Assembly: GCA_002403105.1 (NCBI GenBank)
Contig: DHHD01000035.1
Coordinates: 1-5,841 of the forward strand
Direction of reading: 5' to 3'
Length of the DNA: 5,841 nt
Source of the DNA: Anaerolineaceae bacterium UBA4781
Lineage (GTDB): Bacteria; Chloroflexota; Anaerolineae; Anaerolineales; Anaerolineaceae
Part shown: positions 1 to 5,788 of the stretch, piece after piece
Layout: the number at the start of each line of letters is the position of its first letter
Position numbering within the stretch: position 1 is the first letter of the stretch
Notes under the pieces: generated by a model
The model's database searches: none
The model's input: the letters and a program-made list of their open reading frames with translations, nothing else
Told to the model about the DNA's origin: nothing
Made by a program: the position numbers and the translations under genes

Positions 1-1
1 G

Positions 2-55
2 GCGAATGGTATTCAGGTTAATCCTGTGGATTGGGTTTTGAATATATATCCGTAA
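2..55 (+). CDS. C-terminal end of a probable M23-type peptidase (partial)
   Basis: The open frame beginning at base 2 runs to a TAA at 53-55 and encodes a 17-residue tail reading ANGIQVNPVDWVLNIYP. The pattern 'NG-x-x-VNP-x-DW' is how many M23 (lysostaphin-like) zinc endopeptidases end, just after their HLHFE-type metal motif, because the final strand of the fold carries 'NG..VNPLDWL'. If this is right, the full protein cleaves peptidoglycan cross-links outside the membrane. Only the tail is visible, none of the catalytic residues are in the window, and the match rests on a short motif. The rest of the gene lies to the left. The next gene starts 53 bases after the stop, behind its own -10 box. 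Confidence 0.45.
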   Translation, partial: ANGIQVNPVDWVLNIYP

Positions 56-71
56 AAGATTACTGCTAAGG

Positions 72-77
72 TATAAT
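72..77 (+). promoter_or_regulatory. Possible -10 box for the 522-residue gene
   Basis: A perfect TATAAT lies in AAGGTATAATATT, 31 bases before the ATG at 109 and 16 bases after the stop of the upstream gene. No recognisable -35 hexamer is found 16-18 bases upstream, where the sequence reads around TCCGTA, so the promoter is weak or needs an activator. The predicted start near base 84 would leave a leader of about 25 bases. Confidence 0.45.
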
Positions 78-108
78 ATTTAGCTTGAAAGGATTTTAGT
101 TATTTCAT

Positions 109-1677
109 ATGGCTTTATCCAATATTTCAATAAAAAATGCATGGGCTGATTTCCAGCTTGAAGCTAGCGACATTGAATTTATTTATTCATACCTGTTAGA
201 AAAAGAAATTCCACTCCCCGCATCAGAACTGCTTGAAGCAGTGATAATAAATCGAATCCGAAAAGAAAAAGAAAAGGTTCTTGAGAAAACACGTAATAAA
301 GGTAAGATCTTTCTCCCGAAAGATTCTTATGAACTTAAAGAAGAACTTGTTTTCCCTGCTTTTAATTGGAAGAATGGCAAAGTAATTGAAATCCGCGATG
401 GCTTCAATCCAGAATTGGCTAGTTTTAAAGTAATCAAAGTTCAATTTGATGATGGTGAAACCAAAGAATTAGCTTGTGAACTTGCCGATCACACTCTCAA
501 TTCACCTGTAGATCTGATCGGCGGTGATCCTGCATTTGATAAAGAGAAGGTTCTTGCAGAACATCAAAGTGAATTTTTAGAGCGCGTTGAAGCTGCTTTA
601 TCTAAAAATGATGATCTTGTTCAGATTGCAGGTGCCTGGTTCCCAAGGGCGCTCCTTGTGGATATTAATGGAGGATATCTCAATCTGATCGAGGCTATTC
701 TTGAAGAAGCCAAAGGTGGCCCCCTCACCACCAAAGGACTAATGCAGCAGATTGAATTTACCACCTCTGAAAATCAAAAATTGGCTGAATTTTCACTGAA
801 TCTTGCACTGCAAGAAGATGGTCGTTATGATGAAGTAGGTCCCTCCGGTGAAGTTCTCTGGTATCTGCAGTCGATGGAACCTGAGGATGTAAAAAAGATT
901 CCTCCCTTTTTAGAATATAAAGATATCCCTGTAAATAATCCGGATGTTGATCACTACCTTGCACTTTTTGAAGGCACGATTGCGGATGAATTGAACAATA
1001 ATGAACCAAAGAATTCTAATTCATCTGTAACACTCAGCTTGCTTTATCCGCATTGGCGTACTGGAACTCTTCCATTCTCAAATTCTGTCTCGCATATTTT
1101 CCCCACCGCATTGGAATCCCCCAGGGTACGTTTTACTTTTCATGATGAAGATACCGATGAAGTATTCAATGGTTGGGTAATTCGCGAACAACGGTATGTG
1201 TACGGATTGCGTGAATGGTACGAAAAGAAAGGAGCAATTCCTGGTAGTTTTATCACTTTGAAAAAAGGTTCGAAACCCGATGAAATCTCAATTCGCAGTG
1301 AAAAAAGCCGCCAAAACAAAGAATGGATGAAGACGGTACTGGTCGGTGCCGATAAGGGTATTGTTTTTGCCATGCTCAAACATCCTGTTGAAGTAAATTT
1401 CAATGAACGCATGTCCATTGCCATCCCGGATATTGACGCGTTGGATGCAGTATGGAGAGGACGCGAAAAATTGAATCCGGATAGGATATTTTTGCAAATA
1501 GGGCGTGAACTGGCAAAATTAAACCCACAGGGACATATTCATGCACAAGAAATGTATGCAGCGGTAAATGTCCTCTTTCGCTGCCCTCCTGACCCTGTAC
1601 TGAACTTTTTACTTACCAGTCCTGCTATTCAACATCTGGGCGATCTATATTTTCATCTCAAGGAAGGAGAAGGATAA
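109..1677 (+). CDS. Uncharacterised 522-residue soluble protein with winged-helix-like segments
   Basis: I do not recognise a named family. The protein has no signal peptide or membrane segment and looks cytoplasmic. Residues 18-60 form a helical N-terminus rich in Lys and Glu. Residues 80-130 (VFPAFNWKNGKV..., then FKVIKVQFDDGETKELA) look like a small beta-barrel. Residues 190-255 (GGPLTTKGLMQQI... then LQEDGRYDEVGPSGEVLWYL) resemble a winged helix of the HARE-HTH kind, with a beta-wing. Residues 335-400 are again beta-rich. The C-terminus (477-516: HAQEMYAAVNVLFRCPP... HLGDLYFHL) is compact and looks conserved in style. The start at 109 is firm because an in-frame TAG at 97-99 closes the frame upstream. 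The ribosome site AAAGGA at 88-93 is rather far (15 bases). A 144-residue gene follows after 6 bases. A nucleic-acid-related role is a guess from the winged-helix look only. Confidence 0.85.
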   Translation: MALSNISIKNAWADFQLEASDIEFIYSYLLEKEIPLPASELLEAVIINRIRKEKEKVLEKTRNKGKIFLPKDSYELKEELVFPAFNWKNGKVIEIRDGFNPELASFKVIKVQFDDGETKELACELADHTLNSPVDLIGGDPAFDKEKVLAEHQSEFLERVEAALSKNDDLVQIAGAWFPRALLVDINGGYLNLIEAILEEAKGGPLTTKGLMQQIEFTTSENQKLAEFSLNLALQEDGRYDEVGPSGEVLWYLQSMEPEDVKKIPPFLEYKDIPVNNPDVDHYLALFEGTIADELNNNEPKNSNSSVTLSLLYPHWRTGTLPFSNSVSHIFPTALESPRVRFTFHDEDTDEVFNGWVIREQRYVYGLREWYEKKGAIPGSFITLKKGSKPDEISIRSEKSRQNKEWMKTVLVGADKGIVFAMLKHPVEVNFNERMSIAIPDIDALDAVWRGREKLNPDRIFLQIGRELAKLNPQGHIHAQEMYAAVNVLFRCPPDPVLNFLLTSPAIQHLGDLYFHLKEGEG

Positions 1678-1683
1678 ATATTT

Positions 1684-2118
1684 ATGAATCCTACCGGTCA
1701 CTTCAGCATAGTTAAACCCACCCTTGAAACGCCTTTTCATATCGATTTCGATTGGTGGATTAAACATGACGCGAACTGGAGGGTTTTCTTACTTGATTTT
1801 CTATGTGATGAACATCGTGCAATCTATATAGAGAAGGATCAGAATATCCAAATTGATTCCATTGACCCGTTAACTGCTGAAGTACTACGTGTGGATGGCT
1901 TGCTACACACTTTGGTTACACATTGTGCCCAACAGACAGATTTTATTTCAAAAAATACCACTCTTGTGAATATGATCTTTAAAATATTCCTTGCCAATGG
2001 GAATACTCCTTTAAATTCAACTCAATTGGCTGAGCTAACAGAAAAACCAGCTTTGACCATCCTGCGAACTTTTTCCGGAATGCAAGTGTTCAAAGGAATT
2101 CGACCTTTACAAGAATAA
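1684..2118 (+). CDS. Uncharacterised 144-residue protein, partner of the upstream gene
   Basis: I cannot name this family. The protein is small, soluble and without signal or membrane segments. The N-terminal half has striking residues: FDWW at 22-25, NWRVFLLDFLCDEH at 31-44, DPLTAEV at 61-67 and HCAQQ at 80-84. The C-terminal half, about 93-140, is predicted helical with the layout of a winged helix (FLANGNTPLNSTQLAEL, a second helix TILRTFSG, then VFKGIRP). C41, H44, H80 and C81 could form a metal site, though this is unproven. The gene starts 6 bases after the preceding stop, with GGAGAAGG (1666-1673) inside the end of that gene as ribosome site, so the two are almost certainly co-transcribed and probably act together. 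ATG at 1684 is the only start before that stop in this frame. It ends 38 bases before a tRNA gene. Confidence 0.85.
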   Translation: MNPTGHFSIVKPTLETPFHIDFDWWIKHDANWRVFLLDFLCDEHRAIYIEKDQNIQIDSIDPLTAEVLRVDGLLHTLVTHCAQQTDFISKNTTLVNMIFKIFLANGNTPLNSTQLAELTEKPALTILRTFSGMQVFKGIRPLQE

Positions 2119-2131
2119 TACAATCTTGCGG

Positions 2132-2137
2132 TATAAT
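2132..2137 (+). promoter_or_regulatory. -10 box of the tRNA-Arg gene
   Basis: A perfect TATAAT lies 20 bases before the mature tRNA 5' end, placing the start of transcription near 2144. It is followed by the GC-richer stretch TTTTGCCGC, a discriminator of the kind often seen at stable-RNA promoters under growth-rate or stringent control. The only -35-like hexamer is TTTACA at 2106-2111, with an overlong 20-base spacer, so the -35 is weak. The box sits inside a small inverted repeat (TGCGG 2127-2131, CCGCA 2142-2146). Confidence 0.55.
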
Positions 2138-2156
2138 TTTGCCGCAGCAAAAGCAT

Positions 2157-2230
2157 GCCCTCGTAGCGCAATTGGACAGCGCATCGGACTTCTAATCCGG
2201 CGGTTGTGAGTTCGAGTCTCACCGGGGGCG
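2157..2230 (+). tRNA. tRNA-Arg, anticodon UCU
   Basis: The sequence folds into a complete cloverleaf of 74 bases. The acceptor stem is GCCCTCG (2157-2163) with CGGGGGC (2223-2229), 7 pairs including one U-G. The D stem is GCGC (2166-2169) with GCGC (2179-2182), its loop carrying the usual GG. The anticodon stem is TCGGA/TCCGG with loop CTTCTAA, giving anticodon TCT at 2191-2193. The variable loop has 5 bases, and the T stem GTGAG/CTCAC encloses TTCGAGT. The discriminator is G2230. The anticodon UCU reads AGA (and AGG by wobble) as arginine. The 3' CCA is not encoded (TTA follows), so it must be added by the CCA-adding enzyme. The gene is on the + strand, facing the phn operon. Confidence 0.96.
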
Positions 2231-2271
2231 TTATTGCTAAAGAATTCTTTCACTATCAGCCATATTAAAGC

Positions 2272-2311
2272 AAAAAAGCGAGCAAATTCGTGATTTAGAT
2301 TTGCTCGCTTT
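2272..2311 (-). terminator. Intrinsic terminator of the phn operon, between convergent units
   Basis: A 13-bp perfect stem (2275-2287 with 2299-2311, core GCGAGCAAAT) encloses an 11-base loop. Read on the - strand, the stem runs into a T6 tract (complement of the A-run 2272-2277) followed by G, which is the classic Rho-independent form, and it begins 18 bases after the phnE stop. Read on the + strand, the stem is followed only by TTT (partly in the stem) and CAG, so it would stop the tRNA transcript less efficiently. It probably serves both convergent units. Confidence 0.85.
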
Positions 2312-2328
2312 CAGTTTAGGTTGAGCGT

Positions 2329-3852
2329 CTAGTTATATTTCTCTCTGATCTCAGCACTTGCATAATCCAGGATCATGACCGTGATTGCGATAAACCACAC
2401 TGCAATACCGGCCGCTCGGTAATCTAATAAGCGGATCCACTGCTGCAGCAAGAAACCAATACCGCCACCACCAACAAAACCGATGACCGTTGACATGCGA
2501 ATATTGATATCCCAACGATAGATCGTAAACGATACGAATGGTGGGATTATTTGCGGAATGACCGCGTAAACGATCGTTTGCAGCCAGTTAGCACCGGTTG
2601 CTTGAATTGCTTCAATTGGTCCTTCATCAATGCCTTCTATTGCTTCAGAATACATTTTTGCAAGCGCAGCAATGGAGTGCACGGTTAACGCAATAATACC
2701 GGCAAAAGGTCCAAGGCCAACCACGATCGTTGCAATGATCGCCCAAATGAGCGGTTCGATCGAGCGAATGACATTTAAGATCGTTCGTACAATGTAATAG
2801 ATCGCTTTTGTCAAGAAATTTTCCGACATCAGGTTCTTGGCGGCTAAAAAGCTGATGGGAATCGATAAAACAACACCAAATAATGTCGCCATCATCCCAA
2901 TGATGATGGTTTCGATCATTTTTTCAACTGCTAATGTAAATTCTTCGCTTAATTGCGCTTCTCCAACACTCAATAACTGTCTGGCTTGAATCTCCCAAAT
3001 TTTGTTTTCGTCTGCAATGGTGGAAGATATGATGCGATAAGGCATGACGATCTTCACTTGGAAATTTCCATCAGCATCAGGCATTACTTTTACATATTCG
3101 CCTTCTTGACGTTGCCGAAATTCATTTCCATTTGGATCTTTCCACCAAATTTCAATTTCTACGTCCTTGTTGAAATTACCTCCCACGATGGTGAACTCAG
3201 TTCCCGGTGTTCCGTCAACTTCGGTTGGATTTCCACAGGTTGGGGAAATGCTTATATACGCTTCATCTTCCAAAGCTTCTACAATAGGGATTTCTTCTTC
3301 CTGACAAGGAGATAGCACATCTGCAGAGATCGTTAATATTTCTTCCGGACGGTCAATTGCTTTTTCCCATGGCCACATGAGTCTGCCAATTGTTGGCAGG
3401 GCTGTATCGGCTTGTGAGAAAAAATCACCCACATTAATATCCCCGATTTGCCATCCTAAAAGGAAAAATACAGCAAGTACAAAAAATATCAATCCAGTGC
3501 CATAAGAACGACTGCCCGTATTACTTTTCTTTGCAGTAAAGTAAGCATCGATAATGATCCAGATATAAAGCAGCGCAAAGAGAATTGTGATGATTTGAAG
3601 GATTGGAGAAAATTGAAACGCCTTGGAAATCATGGTCTTTATATCTTGATAGCGACGGCCTTGTTCATAAATTCTCCAGGCCAATAAACCACCAATTGTC
3701 AGGAAACTGGATAGAATGATTAATCCACGGCTATAGGCACGAGCCAATATTTGGCCAAGCCCAGGAATGATTGCCGAAAAAATAGATGCCACAAAAGGAG
3801 GTACTAAACTGGGTTTTTGTGGAATTTTTACCTTCATGTTTTGTTTTTTCAT
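2329..3852 (-). CDS. phnE: PhnE-like ABC permease with extra N-terminal membrane block and inserted IPT/TIG domain
   Basis: This is the membrane subunit of a phosphonate/phosphite/phosphate importer, working with PhnC and PhnD. The C-terminal 200 residues are a standard binding-protein-dependent permease domain: membrane helices from about 312, the EAA-type loop for ATPase docking near 403-433 (EAIEGIDEGPIEAIQATG...VIPQ), and the PhnE-style GFVGGGGIGF at 458-467. Usual PhnE proteins have about 260-280 residues, while this one has 507. Residues 20-102 add membrane helices with an IPGLGQ motif. Helix 118-135 and the segment FFSQADTALP match the normal PhnE start. Then residues 180-308 form a hydrophilic beta-rich insert (SPTCGNP..., GTEFTIVGGNFNKDVEIEIWW, DADGNFQVKIVMP) that reads as an IPT/TIG Ig-like domain, probably outside the membrane. 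The ATG at 3852 has AGGGA 8 bases upstream; Met6 lacks such a site. It lies 19 bases after the phnC stop. No frameshift is seen. Confidence 0.93.
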   Translation of the reverse strand: MKKQNMKVKIPQKPSLVPPFVASIFSAIIPGLGQILARAYSRGLIILSSFLTIGGLLAWRIYEQGRRYQDIKTMISKAFQFSPILQIITILFALLYIWIIIDAYFTAKKSNTGSRSYGTGLIFFVLAVFFLLGWQIGDINVGDFFSQADTALPTIGRLMWPWEKAIDRPEEILTISADVLSPCQEEEIPIVEALEDEAYISISPTCGNPTEVDGTPGTEFTIVGGNFNKDVEIEIWWKDPNGNEFRQRQEGEYVKVMPDADGNFQVKIVMPYRIISSTIADENKIWEIQARQLLSVGEAQLSEEFTLAVEKMIETIIIGMMATLFGVVLSIPISFLAAKNLMSENFLTKAIYYIVRTILNVIRSIEPLIWAIIATIVVGLGPFAGIIALTVHSIAALAKMYSEAIEGIDEGPIEAIQATGANWLQTIVYAVIPQIIPPFVSFTIYRWDINIRMSTVIGFVGGGGIGFLLQQWIRLLDYRAAGIAVWFIAITVMILDYASAEIREKYN

Positions 3853-3871
3853 GTTTTTTTTCCCTGACCTG

Positions 3872-4657
3872 TTATGCTATCGTTCCCTCAAGACCCCCAC
3901 CCACTCGTTCTGCTTCTTGCCCATAGATCTCTTTGAATTGCGTATCTGTCATTGCTTTGATATCTTTCTTGGTGCCTTCGTATACGATTACTCCCTCACG
4001 CAACCCAATTACCCTTGTCGCATAGCGTTGAACAAGATCAAGATAATGCAAACTGCAAATAACAGTCATTTTATCTTCTTGGTTTAATTTCTCAAGATTT
4101 GAAAGAATGGAATGAGCAAGAACCGGGTCAAGACTGGCTACTGGTTCATCTGCCAGAATCATCTTTGGATCTTGCATTAACGCTCTGGCAATCCCAACTC
4201 GTTGTTGCTGACCACCACTCAATTCATCAGCACGCTTATGGATCTGTTCTTCAATTTCTAATCGGTCAATAACATGCAGTGCTTTTTCTTTATCTTCTTC
4301 AGAAAATTTTCCAAAGAGACTTTGCATTGTTTTTGCGTAACCCAATCGCCCTGCCATTACATTCTTCAAAACAGAGGACCGTCGGACAAGGTTAAAATGC
4401 TGAAATATCATTCCAATTTCTCTTCGGTAACACCGCAATTCTTCACCCTTGATATGAGTAATATCTTTCCCATTCCAGCTTATTTTTCCCTCGGTGGGTT
4501 CAATTAAGCGATTGATACAGCGTAATAAAGTTGATTTTCCGGAACCACTTAATCCAATAATCACCAGAAATTCCCCATCTGTAACAGTAAAACTAACATT
4601 CTTTAATGCTACTGTTCCATCATCATAGATCTTTGTGAGGTTATTGATTTTTAGCAT
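3872..4657 (-). CDS. phnC: PhnC-like phosphonate/phosphate ABC transporter ATPase
   Basis: This is the cytoplasmic ATP-hydrolysing subunit that drives import through PhnE. At 261 residues it has normal PhnC length, and all nucleotide-binding motifs are intact: Walker A GLSGSGKST (35-43, Lys41), Q-loop Gln86 in IFQHFNLV, signature LSGGQQQR (146-153), Walker B MILADEP with Asp170 and Glu171, D-loop SLD (175-177) and the switch His204 in SLHY. The sequence around FQHFNLVRRSSVLKNVMAGRLG and the ending after the switch (RVIGLREGVIVYEG) are typical of the PhnC branch rather than of PstB. The ATG at 4657 has GGAG 9 bases upstream. The gene lies between phnD (117 bases upstream, with a hairpin and a TATAAT box in the gap) and phnE (19 bases downstream). 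It is complete and not unusual. Confidence 0.96.
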   Translation of the reverse strand: MLKINNLTKIYDDGTVALKNVSFTVTDGEFLVIIGLSGSGKSTLLRCINRLIEPTEGKISWNGKDITHIKGEELRCYRREIGMIFQHFNLVRRSSVLKNVMAGRLGYAKTMQSLFGKFSEEDKEKALHVIDRLEIEEQIHKRADELSGGQQQRVGIARALMQDPKMILADEPVASLDPVLAHSILSNLEKLNQEDKMTVICSLHYLDLVQRYATRVIGLREGVIVYEGTKKDIKAMTDTQFKEIYGQEAERVGGGLEGTIA

Positions 4658-4696
4658 AGATTATTTCTCCGCATTCTTATTTCCAGGCCACTTAAA

Positions 4697-4702
4697 ATTA
4701 TA
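4697..4702 (-). promoter_or_regulatory. Possible internal -10 box for phnC-phnE
   Basis: A perfect TATAAT is read on the - strand in AAGGTTATAATTTTAAG, just after the hairpin that follows phnD. It would start transcription near 4690 and leave a leader of about 33 bases before the phnC ATG. No good -35 is present at the usual spacing (CTCTTT at 17 bases; TTGATT lies only 11 bases away), so it may be weak or chance in AT-rich DNA. The surroundings resemble the AAGGTATAAT before the 522-residue gene. Confidence 0.35.
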
Positions 4703-4717
4703 ACCTTAATAGGAATC

Positions 4718-4750
4718 AAAAAGAGAAAGGAATTACTCCTTTCTCTTTTT
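4718..4750 (-). terminator. Hairpin terminator or attenuator between phnD and phnC
   Basis: A 14-bp perfect stem (4718-4731 with 4737-4750) closes a 5-base loop ATTAC. The base of the stem is A5/T5, so on the - strand the hairpin ends in TTTTTG, an intrinsic-terminator form; the + strand also ends in a T6 run. It begins 24 bases after the phnD stop. Because phnC and phnE follow in the same direction and belong to the same transporter, it most likely acts as a partial terminator or an mRNA 3'-end stabiliser that lets the binding protein be made in excess. Confidence 0.8.
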
Positions 4751-4774
4751 TCAATACTATTCTTGCTTCACAAT

Positions 4775-5695
4775 CTATTCTTGAGATAGTTCTGAATAGT
4801 CCATGCCGGCCGCATCCAGGATCTGGCGGAAAGCATCATAGAATTCATCACCATGTTCTTCCATACCGGTGTATTGGTAGGCTTCATCCATGGCAGCTGC
4901 ACCTTCTTCAGTCTCGAAGAGGCTTAAGAATTCTGCAACTAAGGTTGCTTTGATGTCTGCAGGGAAATCAGGATGGAATTGGAAACCATCGTTCGGGATA
5001 TCGGCTGTAAGTTGAATGACTTTTGTAACGTCCATAATATCGGGATATGTCTCTTCTACCGTACTACGTGCGTCAACATAAGTTGTACCGAAATCGCAGT
5101 CACCATTGTAAACAGCGGCTGCTACAGCATCATGGGAACCAGCATCCACAATTCCGGCCAGATCAACTTCTGGATCAATTCCAGCAGCTTTTAATTGGAT
5201 TTCGGGGATGATCCAACCACTTGTGCTGGTTTCATCGACACGGCAGTAAGTTTTTCCTGCCAGATCAGCAAGTGTTTCAATCCCGCTATCAGTTCGGACG
5301 ATGAATTGTCCATTATAGTATGCAGCACCATAGCGCGATGAAACAAGCGCTGCATCTGCGCAACCTTTTTCATGCGCCAGAATGTATGAGAACGTGGCCA
5401 GAGCACCCATATGAGCTTGTGGTACCTCTGCGCACATGGCTTCAATTGCTGCAGCATAGCTGGTTGCAACAAATGGTTCAATAACCAAACCAGTGTCAGC
5501 GTATACCAAATCTGCTACTGTTGTAAAACTTGCCAGTACACGTTCTGTTTCCCCGGATGGTACAGCTACAAAAATAATGGGGTTTTCTTCAGTGCCGATA
5601 TTTTCCCACGGATCGGCTTCAGCCTTGCATGCGGTTAATGCTAATGCGGCGATGATCAATAATGCACCAAAAGCGAATAACCTATTTTTTGACAT
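4775..5695 (-). CDS. phnD: PhnD-like substrate-binding lipoprotein for phosphonate/phosphite/phosphate
   Basis: This extracytoplasmic receptor captures a phosphorus oxyanion and delivers it to PhnE/PhnC. A lipoprotein signal peptide ends at the lipobox LTAC, with lipidated Cys23. The mature part (24-306) shows the PhnD pattern: Tyr80 in ATSYAAAIEAM, Tyr104 in FSY, the oxyanion-binding STSG at 157-160 (CRVDETSTSGW), Gly-Ser-His188-Asp189 followed by AVAAAVYNGDCDF, Asp208 in YVDAR, and PNDGF at 234-238. These match positions that bind the phosphonate group in characterised PhnD proteins. Four mature cysteines (88, 112, 151, 200) could form two disulfides outside the cell. Length is normal. The ATG at 5695 has an excellent AAAGGAGA ribosome site 7 bases upstream, and it is the first gene after the promoter. 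Whether phosphonate, phosphite or phosphate is the ligand cannot be read from the sequence. Confidence 0.94.
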   Translation of the reverse strand: MSKNRLFAFGALLIIAALALTACKAEADPWENIGTEENPIIFVAVPSGETERVLASFTTVADLVYADTGLVIEPFVATSYAAAIEAMCAEVPQAHMGALATFSYILAHEKGCADAALVSSRYGAAYYNGQFIVRTDSGIETLADLAGKTYCRVDETSTSGWIIPEIQLKAAGIDPEVDLAGIVDAGSHDAVAAAVYNGDCDFGTTYVDARSTVEETYPDIMDVTKVIQLTADIPNDGFQFHPDFPADIKATLVAEFLSLFETEEGAAAMDEAYQYTGMEEHGDEFYDAFRQILDAAGMDYSELSQE

Positions 5696-5728
5696 TCTTT
5701 TCTCTCCTTTTGAATTATGTTATAGTTC

Positions 5729-5757
5729 ATCATATATCACAACCATTATTTTTTCAA
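5729..5757 (-). promoter_or_regulatory. Sigma70-type promoter of the phnDCE operon
   Basis: On the - strand TTGAAA (5757-5752) is followed after exactly 17 bases by TATGAT (5734-5729). Each hexamer has one mismatch to consensus. Transcription would begin near 5722, giving a leader of about 26 bases that carries AAAGGAGA (5710-5703) before the phnD ATG. This is the best-formed promoter in the window. Confidence 0.65.
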
Positions 5758-5760
5758 ATA

Positions 5761-5788
5761 CTTATTCTTAAAAATTCTTATTCCTTAA
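5761..5788 (-). promoter_or_regulatory. AT-rich repeated element upstream of the phn promoter
   Basis: Directly upstream of the -35 box the + strand holds ATTCTTA at 5764-5770 and again at 5774-5780 (10-base period), then ATTCCTTA at 5780-5787. Direct repeats one helical turn apart next to a -35 fit an activator site or an UP element. They do not match the 11-base-period Pho box of Gram-positive PhoP, and the region is AT-rich, so chance is possible. The remaining bases to the right edge (5789-5841) show nothing I recognise. Confidence 0.25.

Noticed and set aside
758..1009. Open frame on the - strand inside the 522-residue gene
   Set aside because: It lies fully within a long, well-formed + strand gene, has no ribosome site, and its translation is low-complexity and unlike any protein family. 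The same applies to the - strand frames at 223-444, 1140-1424 and 1288-1497.
2022..2222. - strand open frame across the end of the 144-residue gene and the tRNA
   Set aside because: It runs through a complete tRNA cloverleaf and the 3' end of a real gene, with no supporting start signal.
2211..2230. 3' end of the tRNA-Arg as an integration (att) site
   Set aside because: No second copy of this sequence, integrase gene or mobile-element gene is present. The DNA beyond the tRNA is a terminator and an ordinary transporter operon.
2986..3315. + strand open frames opposite phnE, phnC and phnD
   Set aside because: They are antisense shadows of three clearly recognisable transporter genes. They are rich in Phe, Ser and Cys, as expected from reading A-rich coding DNA backwards. 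Those at 3767-4087, 4274-4507, 4973-5194, 5411-5638 and 5493-5771 fail for the same reason.
2900..3330. PhnE as an artificial fusion of two or three genes through a sequencing error
   Set aside because: The frame is open throughout. The normal PhnE N-terminal helix lies before the insert and the core after it, so this is an in-frame domain insertion and not two genes joined end to end.
4658..4774. Riboswitch or small RNA between phnD and phnC
   Set aside because: Only one simple stem-loop with a T-tract is present. There is no multi-stem structure or known aptamer motif.
5761..5788. Pho box for phosphate-starvation control of phnD
   Set aside because: The repeats have 10- and 6-base steps and read ATTC(C)TTA, not the TT(A/C)A(C/T)A repeats with 11-base period. 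I list it only as an unspecified upstream element.
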